Positions 1-10,002 of a stretch of 64,000 nucleotides of DNA are shown piece after piece. The stretch comes from Whitmania pigra. Lineage: Eukaryota; Annelida; Clitellata; Hirudinida; Haemopidae. A program made the position numbers and the translations under genes. The stretch is taken from contig JAJTWR010000084.1 of the NCBI GenBank assembly GCA_021613335.1, positions 41,001 through 105,000 on the forward strand. Reading direction: 5' to 3'. Each line of letters starts with the position of its first letter. Within the stretch, counting starts at the first letter, position 1. The notes beneath the pieces were generated by a model that did no database searches, had not been told where the DNA came from, and saw only the letters and a program-made list of their open reading frames with translations.

Positions 1-190
1 ATTTGTACCATCTGGGACACAGCTTCACTGTGAAGGCATGGCATTGTTGAGGTTCAAAGAGTGCATCAACCATAACAAAAAAGTGTGGCCAAAAGCTGCA
101 TATAATCCAATGGGTTTCATGATTTTCTCTTATAGCAATGTAGAAAATCAAGTGACTCATCACCAGAAAAAGCCAAAGCAGTGGTGGTAA
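1..190 (+). CDS. 3'-terminal exon of an unrecognised gene (partial)
   Basis: A reading frame is open from the window edge (first full codon at position 2) to a TAA at 188-190, giving 62 residues. It contains HCEGMALLRFKECINHNKKV and ends with the tail KKPKQWW. Composition (two Cys, several Trp and Phe, basic end) looks like real protein rather than AT-rich noise, and the stop is followed 75 nt later by a canonical AATAAA at 265-270, as expected for a 3' end. Whether the exon begins inside the window is unclear; no convincing acceptor was chosen. I do not recognise the family and assign no function. The truncated retroelement starts only about 150 nt downstream, so the 3' flank is repeat-rich. 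Confidence 0.45.
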   Translation, partial: FVPSGTQLHCEGMALLRFKECINHNKKVWPKAAYNPMGFMIFSYSNVENQVTHHQKKPKQWW

Positions 191-264
191 TTCATTACAA
201 TTACCAATTTGAATCTTCATAATGAGTTCCAAGAGAATGGGCTAAGACTTCCATTTTGTTTTCC

Positions 265-270
265 AATAAA
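265..270 (+). promoter_or_regulatory. Polyadenylation signal AATAAA
   Basis: Canonical hexamer 75 nt after the stop of the left-edge exon. It supports that reading frame being a real terminal exon. Isolated AATAAA motifs are common in AT-rich DNA, so the weight comes from its position. Confidence 0.4.
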
Positions 271-341
271 GACTGCAAAAGACTGATAACTGAAACTATT
301 ACCAAGATTGTATCTATTTTGTTCTATGCTTTTGAGAAGTG

Positions 342-876
342 TTAACATAACATAACATAACATAACAATTATTTATAGTGGTTAAGAAGACCTGGATCTG
401 TGTAATAACCACTCTTTTTAGTCCTAATATCCGAATTTACTTAAATAAATTTTGAATTTATCTATTGTGTCAGCATGAATGGTTTCCTTATCTAGTTTAT
501 TCCATAAGGAAACCACCCTTGAACTGAAATAATTGTTTTTCAAGTTTCCCGAAGCCTTCCTGTATAATTTACAATCGTGCCCTCTAGTAGAAACACTTTT
601 TGTGGCTTCGAAAAACTGTTCAGGCAAAAGGCCTTCCCTTCCCGATAAAATTTTGAATGCCTCGATGAGGTCCCCTCTATTTCTTCTCTTTTCCAGAGTC
701 GTTAATTTACATCTATTTAATCTTTCCTCGTAACTAAGCTTTCCAAAACCATCTATCATCCTGGTTGCCCTTCTTTGTACTCTTTCCAACATCTCTACAT
801 CCTTCCTCAAATGAGGGTTCCATACTTGCACACAGTACTCAAGGTGTGGCCTTACTAATGCCTTATACAATCTTGT
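342..876 (-). mobile_element. 5'-truncated CR1/L2-like retrotransposon copy
   Basis: The minus strand encodes 148 residues (870 to 424) identical to the C-terminus of the reverse transcriptase of the longer element at 2814-6312, including LVRPHLEYCVQVWNPHL. It is followed by the same 3' UTR and the same pentamer tail, CATAA repeats at about 342-366 on the + strand. Similarity to the long copy stops at about 876, giving a classic 5' truncation. In the coding part the two copies differ by only about one base by eye. No clear target duplication was found. Confidence 0.9.
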
Positions 877-1547
877 TCAAAGAGTTTTTATAGCAAGACC
901 ATTAAGAGATTGAAGACATTTGCTACAATAAGTCCATGCATGTGATATTTGACTATTAAAATATTAAACAGCACCAACCAAAGCTGTCTGAACCACCAAT
1001 GCTGAAAAAAACATTGTCACACAAACTGAAAACATTAGCTCCAATTATAATTATGAGTAATAAAGAGTTTAAAAATTATGATGAAAATTCATAAAATAGT
1101 ACAACACTCTACAAGTTTCCTATAGTTACCATCAATTAATTTATGTTAAATTCAAGTTGAAGTCTTAAATTCGAGAGCTGGACAATGCAATGATTAGCGT
1201 GAATGTTTTGTCACATGCTTCCGTAAGCATATATCGAAAGTTCTTTATGTAATGCACCAACGTCCAATCAATTATAAACTATTTAAAATTAAAAACATAG
1301 TCTAAAGCTTTTACAAAAACAATCAACAGTCTGTGCTATCATTTAAATGTTTTTATTTTCTGTTGGTCGGAGAAAATCAAATTCATGTAAATTTAATCTA
1401 ATATAACACGCATACGATTATAGCACGCATCGTGGGGGGGGGGTGCGTGGTAAGTAAAATCGAACATAACACGCGTGTAATATGGGTGAAAATACGGTAA
1501 TAACATTAGGAGAGCACCAGTGATCATGTCTGGCGCATCTGAAACAA
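877..1547. other. AT-rich intergenic DNA
   Basis: No coding exon, RNA gene or recognisable repeat was found here. The only notable texture is a poly-G run near 1434-1442 and pairs of short direct repeats. Confidence 0.4.
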
Positions 1548-2813
1548 TTAGGGGGGGACTACATACATGCCGTATGCATCAGGCTTGGCAAGCCATTTAT
1601 TCATTAAGTATTTTTCATCAGATATTTCTTTGATGCAGGTGCTTTTGACCGTGGGTGATTGGCTGAATCCTGTATCAATAGGATGGACGTTTTGATTTAA
1701 AACTAATTTAAAAAATAATTTTTTTGAAATTAATTTAGAAAACATAGTCGAGCCCAATCGAAAAGCACCCTCATCCAAACATAAACAGAGATTGTTCCAT
1801 CGACGTCGCAAGACTTGCGCGCATACCTTAATGTCTTATTATCTTATATCAGAACTACTCATATTTCAATATACGACGGTGAAGTTAGCAAGACTTGCGC
1901 GTATACCTTAATGTCTTATTATCTTATCATATTTCAGAATTACTCATATTTCAATCTTACTTGTTAATTCGCTAAGAATACCAGTTTATCCAGTCACGAT
2001 ACCAATAACCACGCATAACACTTGCCTTTTACTTTGTTTTCACCGCCGCTGATCGCAAAGGGGACACCTGTTATTCTCATTACAAAAGATTGAACTTCTG
2101 TCCTTAAGGGAATAATCATCTGTTTGAGTACCATCATAGCTGCAAAATCGTCATCACTATTACTATTAGAATTATTTTTTCAACGTTTACTATTCGGAAA
2201 AAAATACCTTGAATAGAAAAGACAATAATTTAAAGATAGATTATGATTAAAGAATTAAAGACTAACTAATGTTTCGAAGCCGAGGATAAGCAAAAATTCA
2301 AAGATTCATTGTAGTTTTAAAATAGCATTTTTTAATTTTAAACAGTACTAAAATCGTTTTAACAAAAATAATAACAAGATTAAATTTCATCATGTATTTT
2401 ATAGAAATTTTTTAACCGAAATCTTGAACCAATAATTTATCTAATGCTTGCTTGCGAAGCGAGTTTTGAAGAATACAAGAGGTCTAAGGGTTAAACCCAG
2501 TAGATAATCAAGAATACCAAGAGAGAGTGCTGGCAGAAACACTGCGCCAGTTTTGACGGTTCCATCGACATTTGAACTGTTACGATAGATTGTTGGTAAA
2601 TGTCAGACCTTTTACCCAATTACTTTAAAACTTTTGCCAAAGTATGAATTCATTACTATCCTTGGACTTTTTCTTTACCGTTAATCATTACGCTTTGTAT
2701 TAACTAATAGCACTGCTACTTTGTGATTTGCACTAATTATCCAGGTAACAAAATCTACTATGGATTCAACTACCGATTTGTGAAGTTAACAGCTCCAAAC
2801 ATTCTGGTTTTAA
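1548..2813 (-). repeat. Unidentified repeat family X, copy 1 (left part)
   Basis: This stretch matches 14229-15460 and in its upper part 22300-22600. The minus strand carries an 87-residue frame (1811 to 1548) with LCLDEGAFRLGSTMFSKLI, homologous to the frame at 14777-14229. A local tandem duplication of about 81 bp lies at about 1808-1955. The copy is interrupted at about 2813 by the CR1/L2-like element and resumes at about 6313 (CTCAAATGCTCTTCACTGAT). No terminal inverted repeats or known protein family were recognised, so it could be a transposon or a duplicated gene fragment. Confidence 0.6.
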
Positions 2814-2816
2814 TAG

Positions 2817-3389
2817 GGTCTTGCATGGACAGAAATTGTAAAGAAAAGAGTAGATGCAAAATTGAAAACAATTGAAGACAGAGTACAAGTTGTGGACAAA
2901 AAAATCAGTACAGCAAAAACCATTGCTCAGGAGGAAGTCGAAAGAGAAAAGAGAAGGAACAACATTATACTGTACAGGCTCGAAGAAAGCAAAGCTAAAA
3001 GTGAGCCAGAACAGAAAACTGAGGATAGAGACACTGCTATGCATTTCATCAACAATGTACTTGGTGTAAAATGTGATAGTGGTGACATCAAAAGTGTAGT
3101 ATTCAGGATAGGTAAGGATACAAAGGAGGTAAGGCCACTAATGATTCAATTTAGGGAAAGAGAATCAAAGAAACTAGTTTTGGAATCACTTCCAAAATTA
3201 CGAACTGCAGAAAGCAAATTCAAAGGCATCTCTGTCTGCCATGATTTGACTAAAGCAGAAAGAGAGCAATGCAAGAAATTGTTGGAAGAGGCGAAGAAAA
3301 AGCAAGCTGAAGATCAGTCGGGGGACTACATTTTCAGAGTGAAGGGCCAACCAGGCAACATGAAGCTGGAAAAGCTGAGGAGGAGGTAA
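2817..3389 (+). CDS. Retrotransposon ORF1 protein (5' truncated)
   Basis: Open from the 5' junction of the element to a TAA at 3387-3389, about 190 residues. The N-terminal part is a heptad-like, Lys- and Glu-rich coiled coil. It is followed by RRNNIILYRLEES and a globular region with FRIGKD and VCHDLTKAERE, the arrangement seen in ORF1 nucleic-acid-binding proteins of CR1-type elements. No in-frame ATG lies in the preserved 5' part, which fits loss of the start by 5' truncation on insertion. ORF2 begins in another frame overlapping its end. Confidence 0.75.
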   Translation, partial: GLAWTEIVKKRVDAKLKTIEDRVQVVDKKISTAKTIAQEEVEREKRRNNIILYRLEESKAKSEPEQKTEDRDTAMHFINNVLGVKCDSGDIKSVVFRIGKDTKEVRPLMIQFRERESKKLVLESLPKLRTAESKFKGISVCHDLTKAEREQCKKLLEEAKKKQAEDQSGDYIFRVKGQPGNMKLEKLRRR

Positions 3390-6236
3390 GATTAGAAATT
3401 AATCATTTAAGTAAGGATATAGACAGAGTAAGAGTTCTGAAATGTGTTTATGCCAATGCTAGAAGTATAGTTAGTAAGACTAAAAGGACAGAACTCGAGC
3501 TAATTGTCGATACGGAGGAGCCAGATATAATTGGCATTACTGAGTCTTGGGCAAAAGAAAGTATTCAAAACTCTGAGCTAGCAATTGATGGCTATGAGAT
3601 GTTAAGGAAAGACAGAGAGGGACAGAAAGAAAATGGACATGGAGCAGGAGGGGTATTAATTTATATTAAGAATCATATCAAAGTAATAGAAAGAAAGGAA
3701 TTTCAAAATGAAAACTTTAAAGAGAGTTTATGGTGTGATATTTACATAGGTAAATTCAAACTTCTTTTAGGGGTTTGCTACAGGCCACCAAATTTTAAAG
3801 AGGATACTGGACTAAATGAGATATTATACAAAGCCAGTAAGGAATTTATGCTAGTAATGGGTGACTTTAACTACCATATTAACTGGAACACTTTAGAAGG
3901 AGAAAGACCTGAGGATATAAACTTTATAAATGTAACAAATGATAACTTCTTATTCCAGCACATCACTGATCCCACAAGAGGTAAAAACACATTAGATTTG
4001 ATATTAACAACAGATGAGAACTTAGTGGAAGGCCTAACAGTTGGTGAACACTTTGGAACAAGTGATCATCAAGTTGTCAGATGGAACATTTATTTAGACA
4101 ACGAGGATTTAAAAAAAAGAGAACCTAGATTCAAAAAACTTTTTTAAGGCTGACTATGATAAAATACGGAATGAGTTAGAGAAAACAAACCTAGCTAAAA
4201 AAATAGAATCTGCTAATGTAGAAGAAGCTTGGGCAATAATCAAGAAAGAGCTAAATCTAGTTGTAGATAAATATATCCCAAGCAGAGGCAGAACTCAGAA
4301 AAGACAGCCATGGCTTACGAAGGAGGTCATCAAATGCAAAAGAGCTAAGTATAAAGCATGGAAGAAATTACGAGAAATGACAAAAATAAATTCTGGAGAG
4401 GAAGAGGAAAGAGAGCTTAAGGATTTAAAACAAAAATATCAGAAACAAAGGAATGCATCAAACAGAATTAATAAAAAAGCATTACTAGAATATGAGAACA
4501 AATTAGCAAAGAATGTTAAAAGCGATAGCAAGAGCTTTTTCAGATACGTTAGATGTAAACAAAAAGTAAGGGACAAAATTGGACCATTACAAAATAGTGA
4601 GGGGCAAACAGTTGATTCAGTAGAGGAAACAGCCAATATATTAAATAGCTACTTCAGTTCAGTTTTTACTAAAGAAACAATAGGGAATATACCAGAACTG
4701 CCAAGGAGAATCCAACAGATTGAGATAAAGTTAGATACAGTAAACTTCTCAAAAACAGGGGTAATTAAGCAACTGGAAAATTTGAAAGTAGACAAGAGCC
4801 CTGGAATAGACAACCTACATCCTAAACTACTATATGAGACAAGAACAGCTATAGGAGAAGCATTGGCAATCTTATTTGTCAAATCGTTTGATTCAGGAAC
4901 AATACCAAGAGATTGGAAAGATGCAATAGTAGTTCCTCTATTCAAAAAGGGAAGTAGGGGTTTGCCATCCAACTACAGGCCAGTAAGCTTAACTTCTATA
5001 GTTTGCAAGGTAATGGAAAGAATGATCAAAGAGGCTGTATCAACTTTTTTTGGAAGAAACGATGTGATTGGAAAGAGCCAACATGGTTTTACTAAGAACA
5101 GATCGTGTCTTACCAACCTACTTGAGTTTTTTGAAGAAATTTATGAGTGGGTTGATCATGACAAGGCTGTAGATGTAGTGTACCTAGACTTCGCAAAAGC
5201 ATTTGACAAGGTGCCCCATCAAAGGCTTCAAAAAAAGCTCGGTGCATGTGGGATTGAAGGCAAACTATTACATTGGTTTACAAACTGGTTGACAGATAGG
5301 AGACAGAAGGTAGGCATAGGAGGAATTTATTCAGAGTGGCAACCAGTACTTAGCGGCGTCCCACAAGGATCGGTGCTTGGACCTGTACTGTTCTGCATAT
5401 ATATAAATGATCTGGATGATGGCATAAGATCTAAGTTATCTAAGTTTGCTGACGACACTAAAGTAGCAAGAAGTGTCAGCAAGCAAGAAGATGTAGATAC
5501 ACTTCAGGAAGATCTTAACAAGTTATTCAAATGGGCAGAAGATTGGCAGATGCTTTTCAACGTAAGCAAATGCTCCATTATGCATATGGGATGCAAAAAC
5601 ACGAAAGTCGAATATGCATTTGGAGGAAGCATTCTGAAGCAGTCAAATCAGGAAAGAGATCTGGGGGTAATAATGCAGAACAATGGAAAAGCATCTCTAC
5701 AGTGCATGGAAGTTGCTAAAAAAGCAAACAGAGTACTTGGAATGATAAAAAGAACAGTAGTAAGCAGGAACAAGGATGTAATACTGAGATTGTATAAGGC
5801 ATTAGTAAGGCCACACCTTGAGTACTGTGTGCAAGTATGGAACCCTCATTTGAGGAAGGATGTAGAGATGTTGGAAAGAGTACAAAGAAGGGCAACCAGG
5901 ATGATAGATGGTTTTGGAAAGCTTAGTTACGAGGAAAGATTAAATAGATGTAAATTAACGACTCTGGAAAAGAGAAGAAATAGAGGGGACCTCATCGAGG
6001 CATTCAAAATTTTATCGGGAAGGGAAGGCCTTTTGCCTGAACAGTTTTTCGAAGCCACAAAAAGTGTTTCTACTAGAGGGCACGATTGTAAATTATACAG
6101 GAAGGCTTCGGGAAACTTGAAAAACAATTATTTCAGTTCAAGGGTGGTTTCCTTATGGAATAAACTAGATAAGGAAACCATCCATGCTGACACAATAGAT
6201 AAATTCAAAATTTATTTAAGTAAATTCGGATATTAG
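3362..6236 (+). pseudogene. Retrotransposon ORF2: endonuclease-reverse transcriptase, one frameshift
   Basis: The first segment (about 3362-4147) is an endonuclease-exonuclease-phosphatase domain: NARSIVSK, ITESW, CYRPPN, MGDFNYHINW and SDHQVV appear in family order. The second segment (4146-6236) is a reverse transcriptase with SNYRPVSLTS, DFAKAFDKVPH, GVPQGSVLGPVLF and the catalytic FADDTK, then the thumb region LRPHLEYC-like. The two lie in different frames: a run of six T at 4140-4145 gives a stop, and one T fewer would rejoin KKLF to KADYDKIRNEL. Otherwise no disabling change was seen. The protein would nick target DNA and prime reverse transcription in the nucleus. Confidence 0.88.
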
Positions 6237-6312
6237 GACTAAAAAGAGTGGTTATTACACAGATCCAGGTCTTCTTAACCACTATAAATAATTGTTATGT
6301 TATGTTATGTTA

Positions 6313-6400
6313 ATGATCTCAAATGCTCTTCACTGATATTACGACTGATTTCGCGCATCGAAAATGAGTATTTGAAGGTTATACCCATATTCTTCCATCC
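6313..6400 (-). repeat. Repeat X, copy 1 (part beyond the retroelement)
   Basis: Sequence from about 6313 (ATGATCTCAAATGCTCTTCA) continues the alignment with 22600-22680 that is broken at 2813 by the CR1/L2-like insertion. It shows that the retroelement landed inside repeat X. Confidence 0.6.
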
Positions 6401-6890
6401 TACTTCCCACATGCATGACTGAGCGTTTGCTCACACTGAAAAGCATCTGCCATTCCAGTTAATACTTGTGTAATTTACTTAGGTCAGTCTGGAAATCTTT
6501 TGCATTAATTTTCCTGCTTTCATCTGCTAAGTTAGTTATTTTAGATGATATTCCATGGTCAAGATCATTACCGTAGACACAAAAAAGACGTCTTATTAAA
6601 ACACAATACAATTACATTTTGGAATTTATTATATTCATTACTTACATTAAAGGACGGAAAACCTTCGCTCAACTTGAGGAGGCGGGTCTGTTTTTATTCT
6701 AGCCAAAATTCAGGGAGAGGGCAAATCCTATACATGAAATGACTGTGACATGGTTCACTATGGGGTTTATCCACGCATCGCAAAAGAAATGGAAAGCTTT
6801 ATTGACAACAAAAAAGCGTTAAAAACGACTCAAACAGAACTACTCTAGCTAGCTTCAAGAACCCCTTCACTCCAGACGTTCCTTTCTGCA
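6401..6890. other. Intergenic DNA without recognised gene
   Basis: No coding exon seen. A short stretch near 6595-6640 (ATTTTGGAATTTATTATATT) recurs at about 39600-39630, marking a dispersed low-copy repeat. Confidence 0.35.
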
Positions 6891-6894
6891 TATA

Positions 6895-8849
6895 CAGTGC
6901 TAGAAAAAATGTTACGACAGTCCCCATTTTTTGTAATAACTTAAGTTTAAATTATCGTACGAAGTTCAAATTTAAAAGAACTGTATAATATCCTTAAAGA
7001 ATATAACTCGTATATTTTTTTTCACTTTGATCAAGAATTAAGCGCAAATCCCACAAAAATCCATTTTTTTTGCATAGAAATATTGTTACGACAGGTTACA
7101 TAAAAACTCATGAATTTCAGTATTTTGGCAAAAATTTTTATTTAAAATTAAATGAAATAATGTTTCAACAGGATGTCATTCCTCCTTTCTTAGAAATAAC
7201 ATCTATACACCTATTTTTCATAGAGAAAATAAGTGTTTTGATGACCTTTTCATCCACATTTCTCCAGGCGCTCCAAATCGCTGCTTTCAATTCATTTTCT
7301 GTGTTATATTGCTGTCCCTTGCCATAAACGATTCTTGAAAAAAGGCCCCAGACATTTTCAATCGGATTCAAGTCGAGGGAACACGCGGGCCAGTCCATTA
7401 CTAGCATGTTGGACTCCTGGAAAAAGCTCTGGTTGCCTTGGAAACATGAATAGGAGCATTATCTTGCTGAAATTCATGTTGTTTTGCTTCAGCAAAAGGA
7501 AGGAGATGATCCTTGAGCATTTTGATGTACTTCTGAGAGTCCTGCCTCTCTTTCAAAAGCACAAGTTCCGTCCTCCCAAATGCTGAAATTCCTCCCCAGA
7601 CTATCACAGAGCCTCTTCCGTGTTTTCTGCTAAAAATAAACATCTCTTTCTTTTCTAAGATCATGCCAGTAGTATTTATAGCCATCTGGACCATCAAGGT
7701 TGAATTTTTTTTCATCTGCGAAAATTACGCGTTCCCATTTTTCGTTGTAGCTGACCATCTCTTTTACCCAGAGGAGGCGTTTTTTTTTTGTGATGGACTT
7801 TCAACGCTGGAGCTCGCTTTCGCATTTCGTATTTCAACTGTCAACATGAATTAAGGTAATTGCAGACTGTCCTAACATGGACATCCAAGTCTAGCTTATC
7901 TTTTAGCTGTTTACACGAATATTCCCCTTGTGAAGCCTCCCTGATGAGACGTCTCTGAATCTGATTCGAGAGTTTTTTCGGTCTTCTGCCCTTGCACTTC
8001 TTCCCATATGAGTCTGGATCATCCAAAAAACATTTGATGACAGCTCTTGACCTATTCAACTCATTTGCAATCTTTCTTATTGAATAGTTTGCCTTCCTAA
8101 AAGCCTTAACTTGTCCTCTTTCTTCTTCTGTCAAACCTGCTTTCCATGATGAAATGAATGTAAAAAGAAGCTTTAAATTTCACACTCCTTTATATAGTTT
8201 TCTTAATGACAATTTAATGTTTGATCTTTCCAATAAGCCCTTGAAATTGATGAAACGAGCCCAAAACGGAAACTTGTTGGACACTGAACTTCGTCCTACT
8301 TGCATCATCACACACAAACTCCAGGCGCACAACACTAGGAACGTCGGACACAGAACTTCGGCTCACAACTCCGCCAGGCCACAAACGTGCAGGACAGCAA
8401 CAGTGACTCAGCGCATAGCAGTGGACTCCTTTGTTTGAAGTCCTAGCGAAAGTCTATTTAAACAACAGCAGGAGACTCTCGTCAGCCCGCCTCGTTCGTC
8501 TCCAACTTCGCTTGGTTTTGACTAGTTCCTCGTTTCTGCTTGGCCGCATCGGCTCTTGTCTCGATGGGCTCTCGACGCTTGTCTCCGGACTCTATCTCGT
8601 GTTTGTTAATAAATCTCTGTTAGTTTTATGTTGCAGTTACGTACGCAACAAACTGTCGTAATAATATTTCCAGGCCAAAAATGGTTCATTTGCATAATTT
8701 ACGAGAACCATTAACCCACATGAAAGAAAATTTTGCACGATGTTTACAAATGGTGTTTTATATAATTGCTGAAAATTTCAGCAAGATATGTTAATTTGTA
8801 AGGAAATTATCCATAAAAAGTGGATATGTCGTAACAATATTTCTTTCTG
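6895..8849 (-). mobile_element. Tc1-like DNA transposon, IR/DR type, inactive
   Basis: About 1955 bp flanked by TA at 6893-6894 and 8850-8851. Both ends carry a terminal motif with GTTACGACA (6911-6919 and, inverted, near 8827-8835). A second copy of the motif lies about 174 bp further in on each side, at 7085-7094 and, inverted, near 8652-8661. Two transposase-binding direct repeats inside each long inverted repeat is the IR/DR layout known from Sleeping-Beauty-like Tc1 elements. The transposase inside is broken. Confidence 0.88.
7165..8134 (-). pseudogene. Tc1-like transposase, DD34E, frameshifted
   Basis: Read on the minus strand, 8134-7841 encodes the paired helix-turn-helix DNA-binding part (MTEEERGQVKAFRKANYSI, GRRPKKLS). 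The catalytic part follows in pieces: [14 protein letters not shown] near 7700 in another frame, then QQDNAPIHVSKATR (7460-7440), then WPACSLDLNPIENVWG (about 7395-7345). Restoring the frame by eye leaves 34 residues between the second Asp and the Glu, hence DD34E. At least two frameshifts and a poly-A expansion (7780-7790) separate the parts. Total length would be about 323 residues, normal for Tc1. Confidence 0.88.
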
Positions 8850-9662
8850 TAGTATCCTCTGTGTTACGAGCTGATTGGTTCATTTAACCCTCATCCGGTT
8901 CATGCTAAAAAGTTACGTTCCGGGTTCTTGGGGTTTAAATTGCACCCCAATTCCTTTTCATTTAATATTAGTTCAGAGACTTTTTGCAAAATTAGTTTGA
9001 ACAATATCAACTTTATTTATTTTAAATTTATGCATGTGAACGTTTTAAGTCAAAAAAACATGTTGAATTTATTTATTAAAACGCTATTAAACAAATCTTG
9101 TTATCAAATTAAAATTAATTAAATTGCCATTTGAGATACAATGTAATTATGAAATTGCTCAATGTTACAATAATATCTCTAAATTGTACAGTTATATGTA
9201 TTTGTCACATTTAATATGTTGACAAAGTGTGATGGACAAGCAGGTCTAGAGCAATTTTTCAATTATTGTCTCAAGTTCTCCAGAGTTTAACTTGAAATTT
9301 TGAATTGCATCCATAATCGGTTTTCTGATTTTGTGTTGACTAAACATCTCCTAATCAATAGCTGGACGAGGGACTCTTCGATAAACAGACGTCGAGGCCT
9401 CATTTGCGCGACTTGTTCCAATCAATGTTATCGTACATCCAAATCTTCTGCCAGAGCAACGCTTGTATATAGACTATCTCTCATCGACCACAATTTAACG
9501 AAGGTGATGTCATTGTTTTCACAATACGTGCACCCTGATTCTGATCTTTAACTTAATTTCGTTGCCTCCCAAGATAAACCTCTGTTTTTATTGGATAGGA
9601 AGTAGCACTGTCACAGCACTACCATACCTTTATTCCATATTTGGCAGGTTTACTTGGAATGT

Positions 9663-9990
9663 ATAACCTAAACATCTTCTATTTTGTCTGAGGCTTTTTT
9701 GACGGGACACCGAATAGAACTATCATTATGTCTTCTCACGGAATAAAGTATTTTCATGATGACTACAATAAAGATATACACAATATACAATCCCAATAAT
9801 ATTTTAGACGATAAATCTTCAAACCACTAAATTCGAATTAAATTTGGAACCAGTTATCGGTTAATGTATTCAACTCATAAAATTATTTTAAATACATTGA
9901 CGGGGCTATTTTGTCTGAGGCTATTTTGACGGGACACCGAATAAAACTATCATTATGTCTTCTCACGGAATAAAGTATTTTCATGATGTC
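9663..9990 (+). repeat. Direct repeat pair of about 85 bp
   Basis: The segment beginning TATTTTGTCTGAGGC and containing GACGGGACACCGAATA occurs at about 9679-9764 and again at about 9908-9992, nearly identical. It lies inside the piggyBac-like element just left of the nested transposon, so it may be part of that element or a local duplication. Confidence 0.7.
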
Positions 9991-10002
9991 ATGATTGTCT
10001 AA

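Larger units (their letters stand above)
2814..6312 (+). mobile_element. CR1/L2-like non-LTR retrotransposon, nearly intact
   Basis: A 3.5 kb element with, in order, an ORF1 protein lacking its N-terminus, an apurinic-type endonuclease, a reverse transcriptase and a short 3' UTR ending in TTATG pentamer repeats. Boundaries come from comparison with an uninterrupted copy of the host repeat at 22586-22640: host sequence ends at TGGTTTTAAT (about 2813) and resumes at about 6313. ORF1 codons are open right up to the 5' junction, so this copy is slightly 5' truncated. One frameshift at 4140-4145 breaks ORF2. The clade call (CR1/L2 within the Jockey superfamily) rests on motif style and the microsatellite tail and is not a phylogeny. 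Confidence 0.9.
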
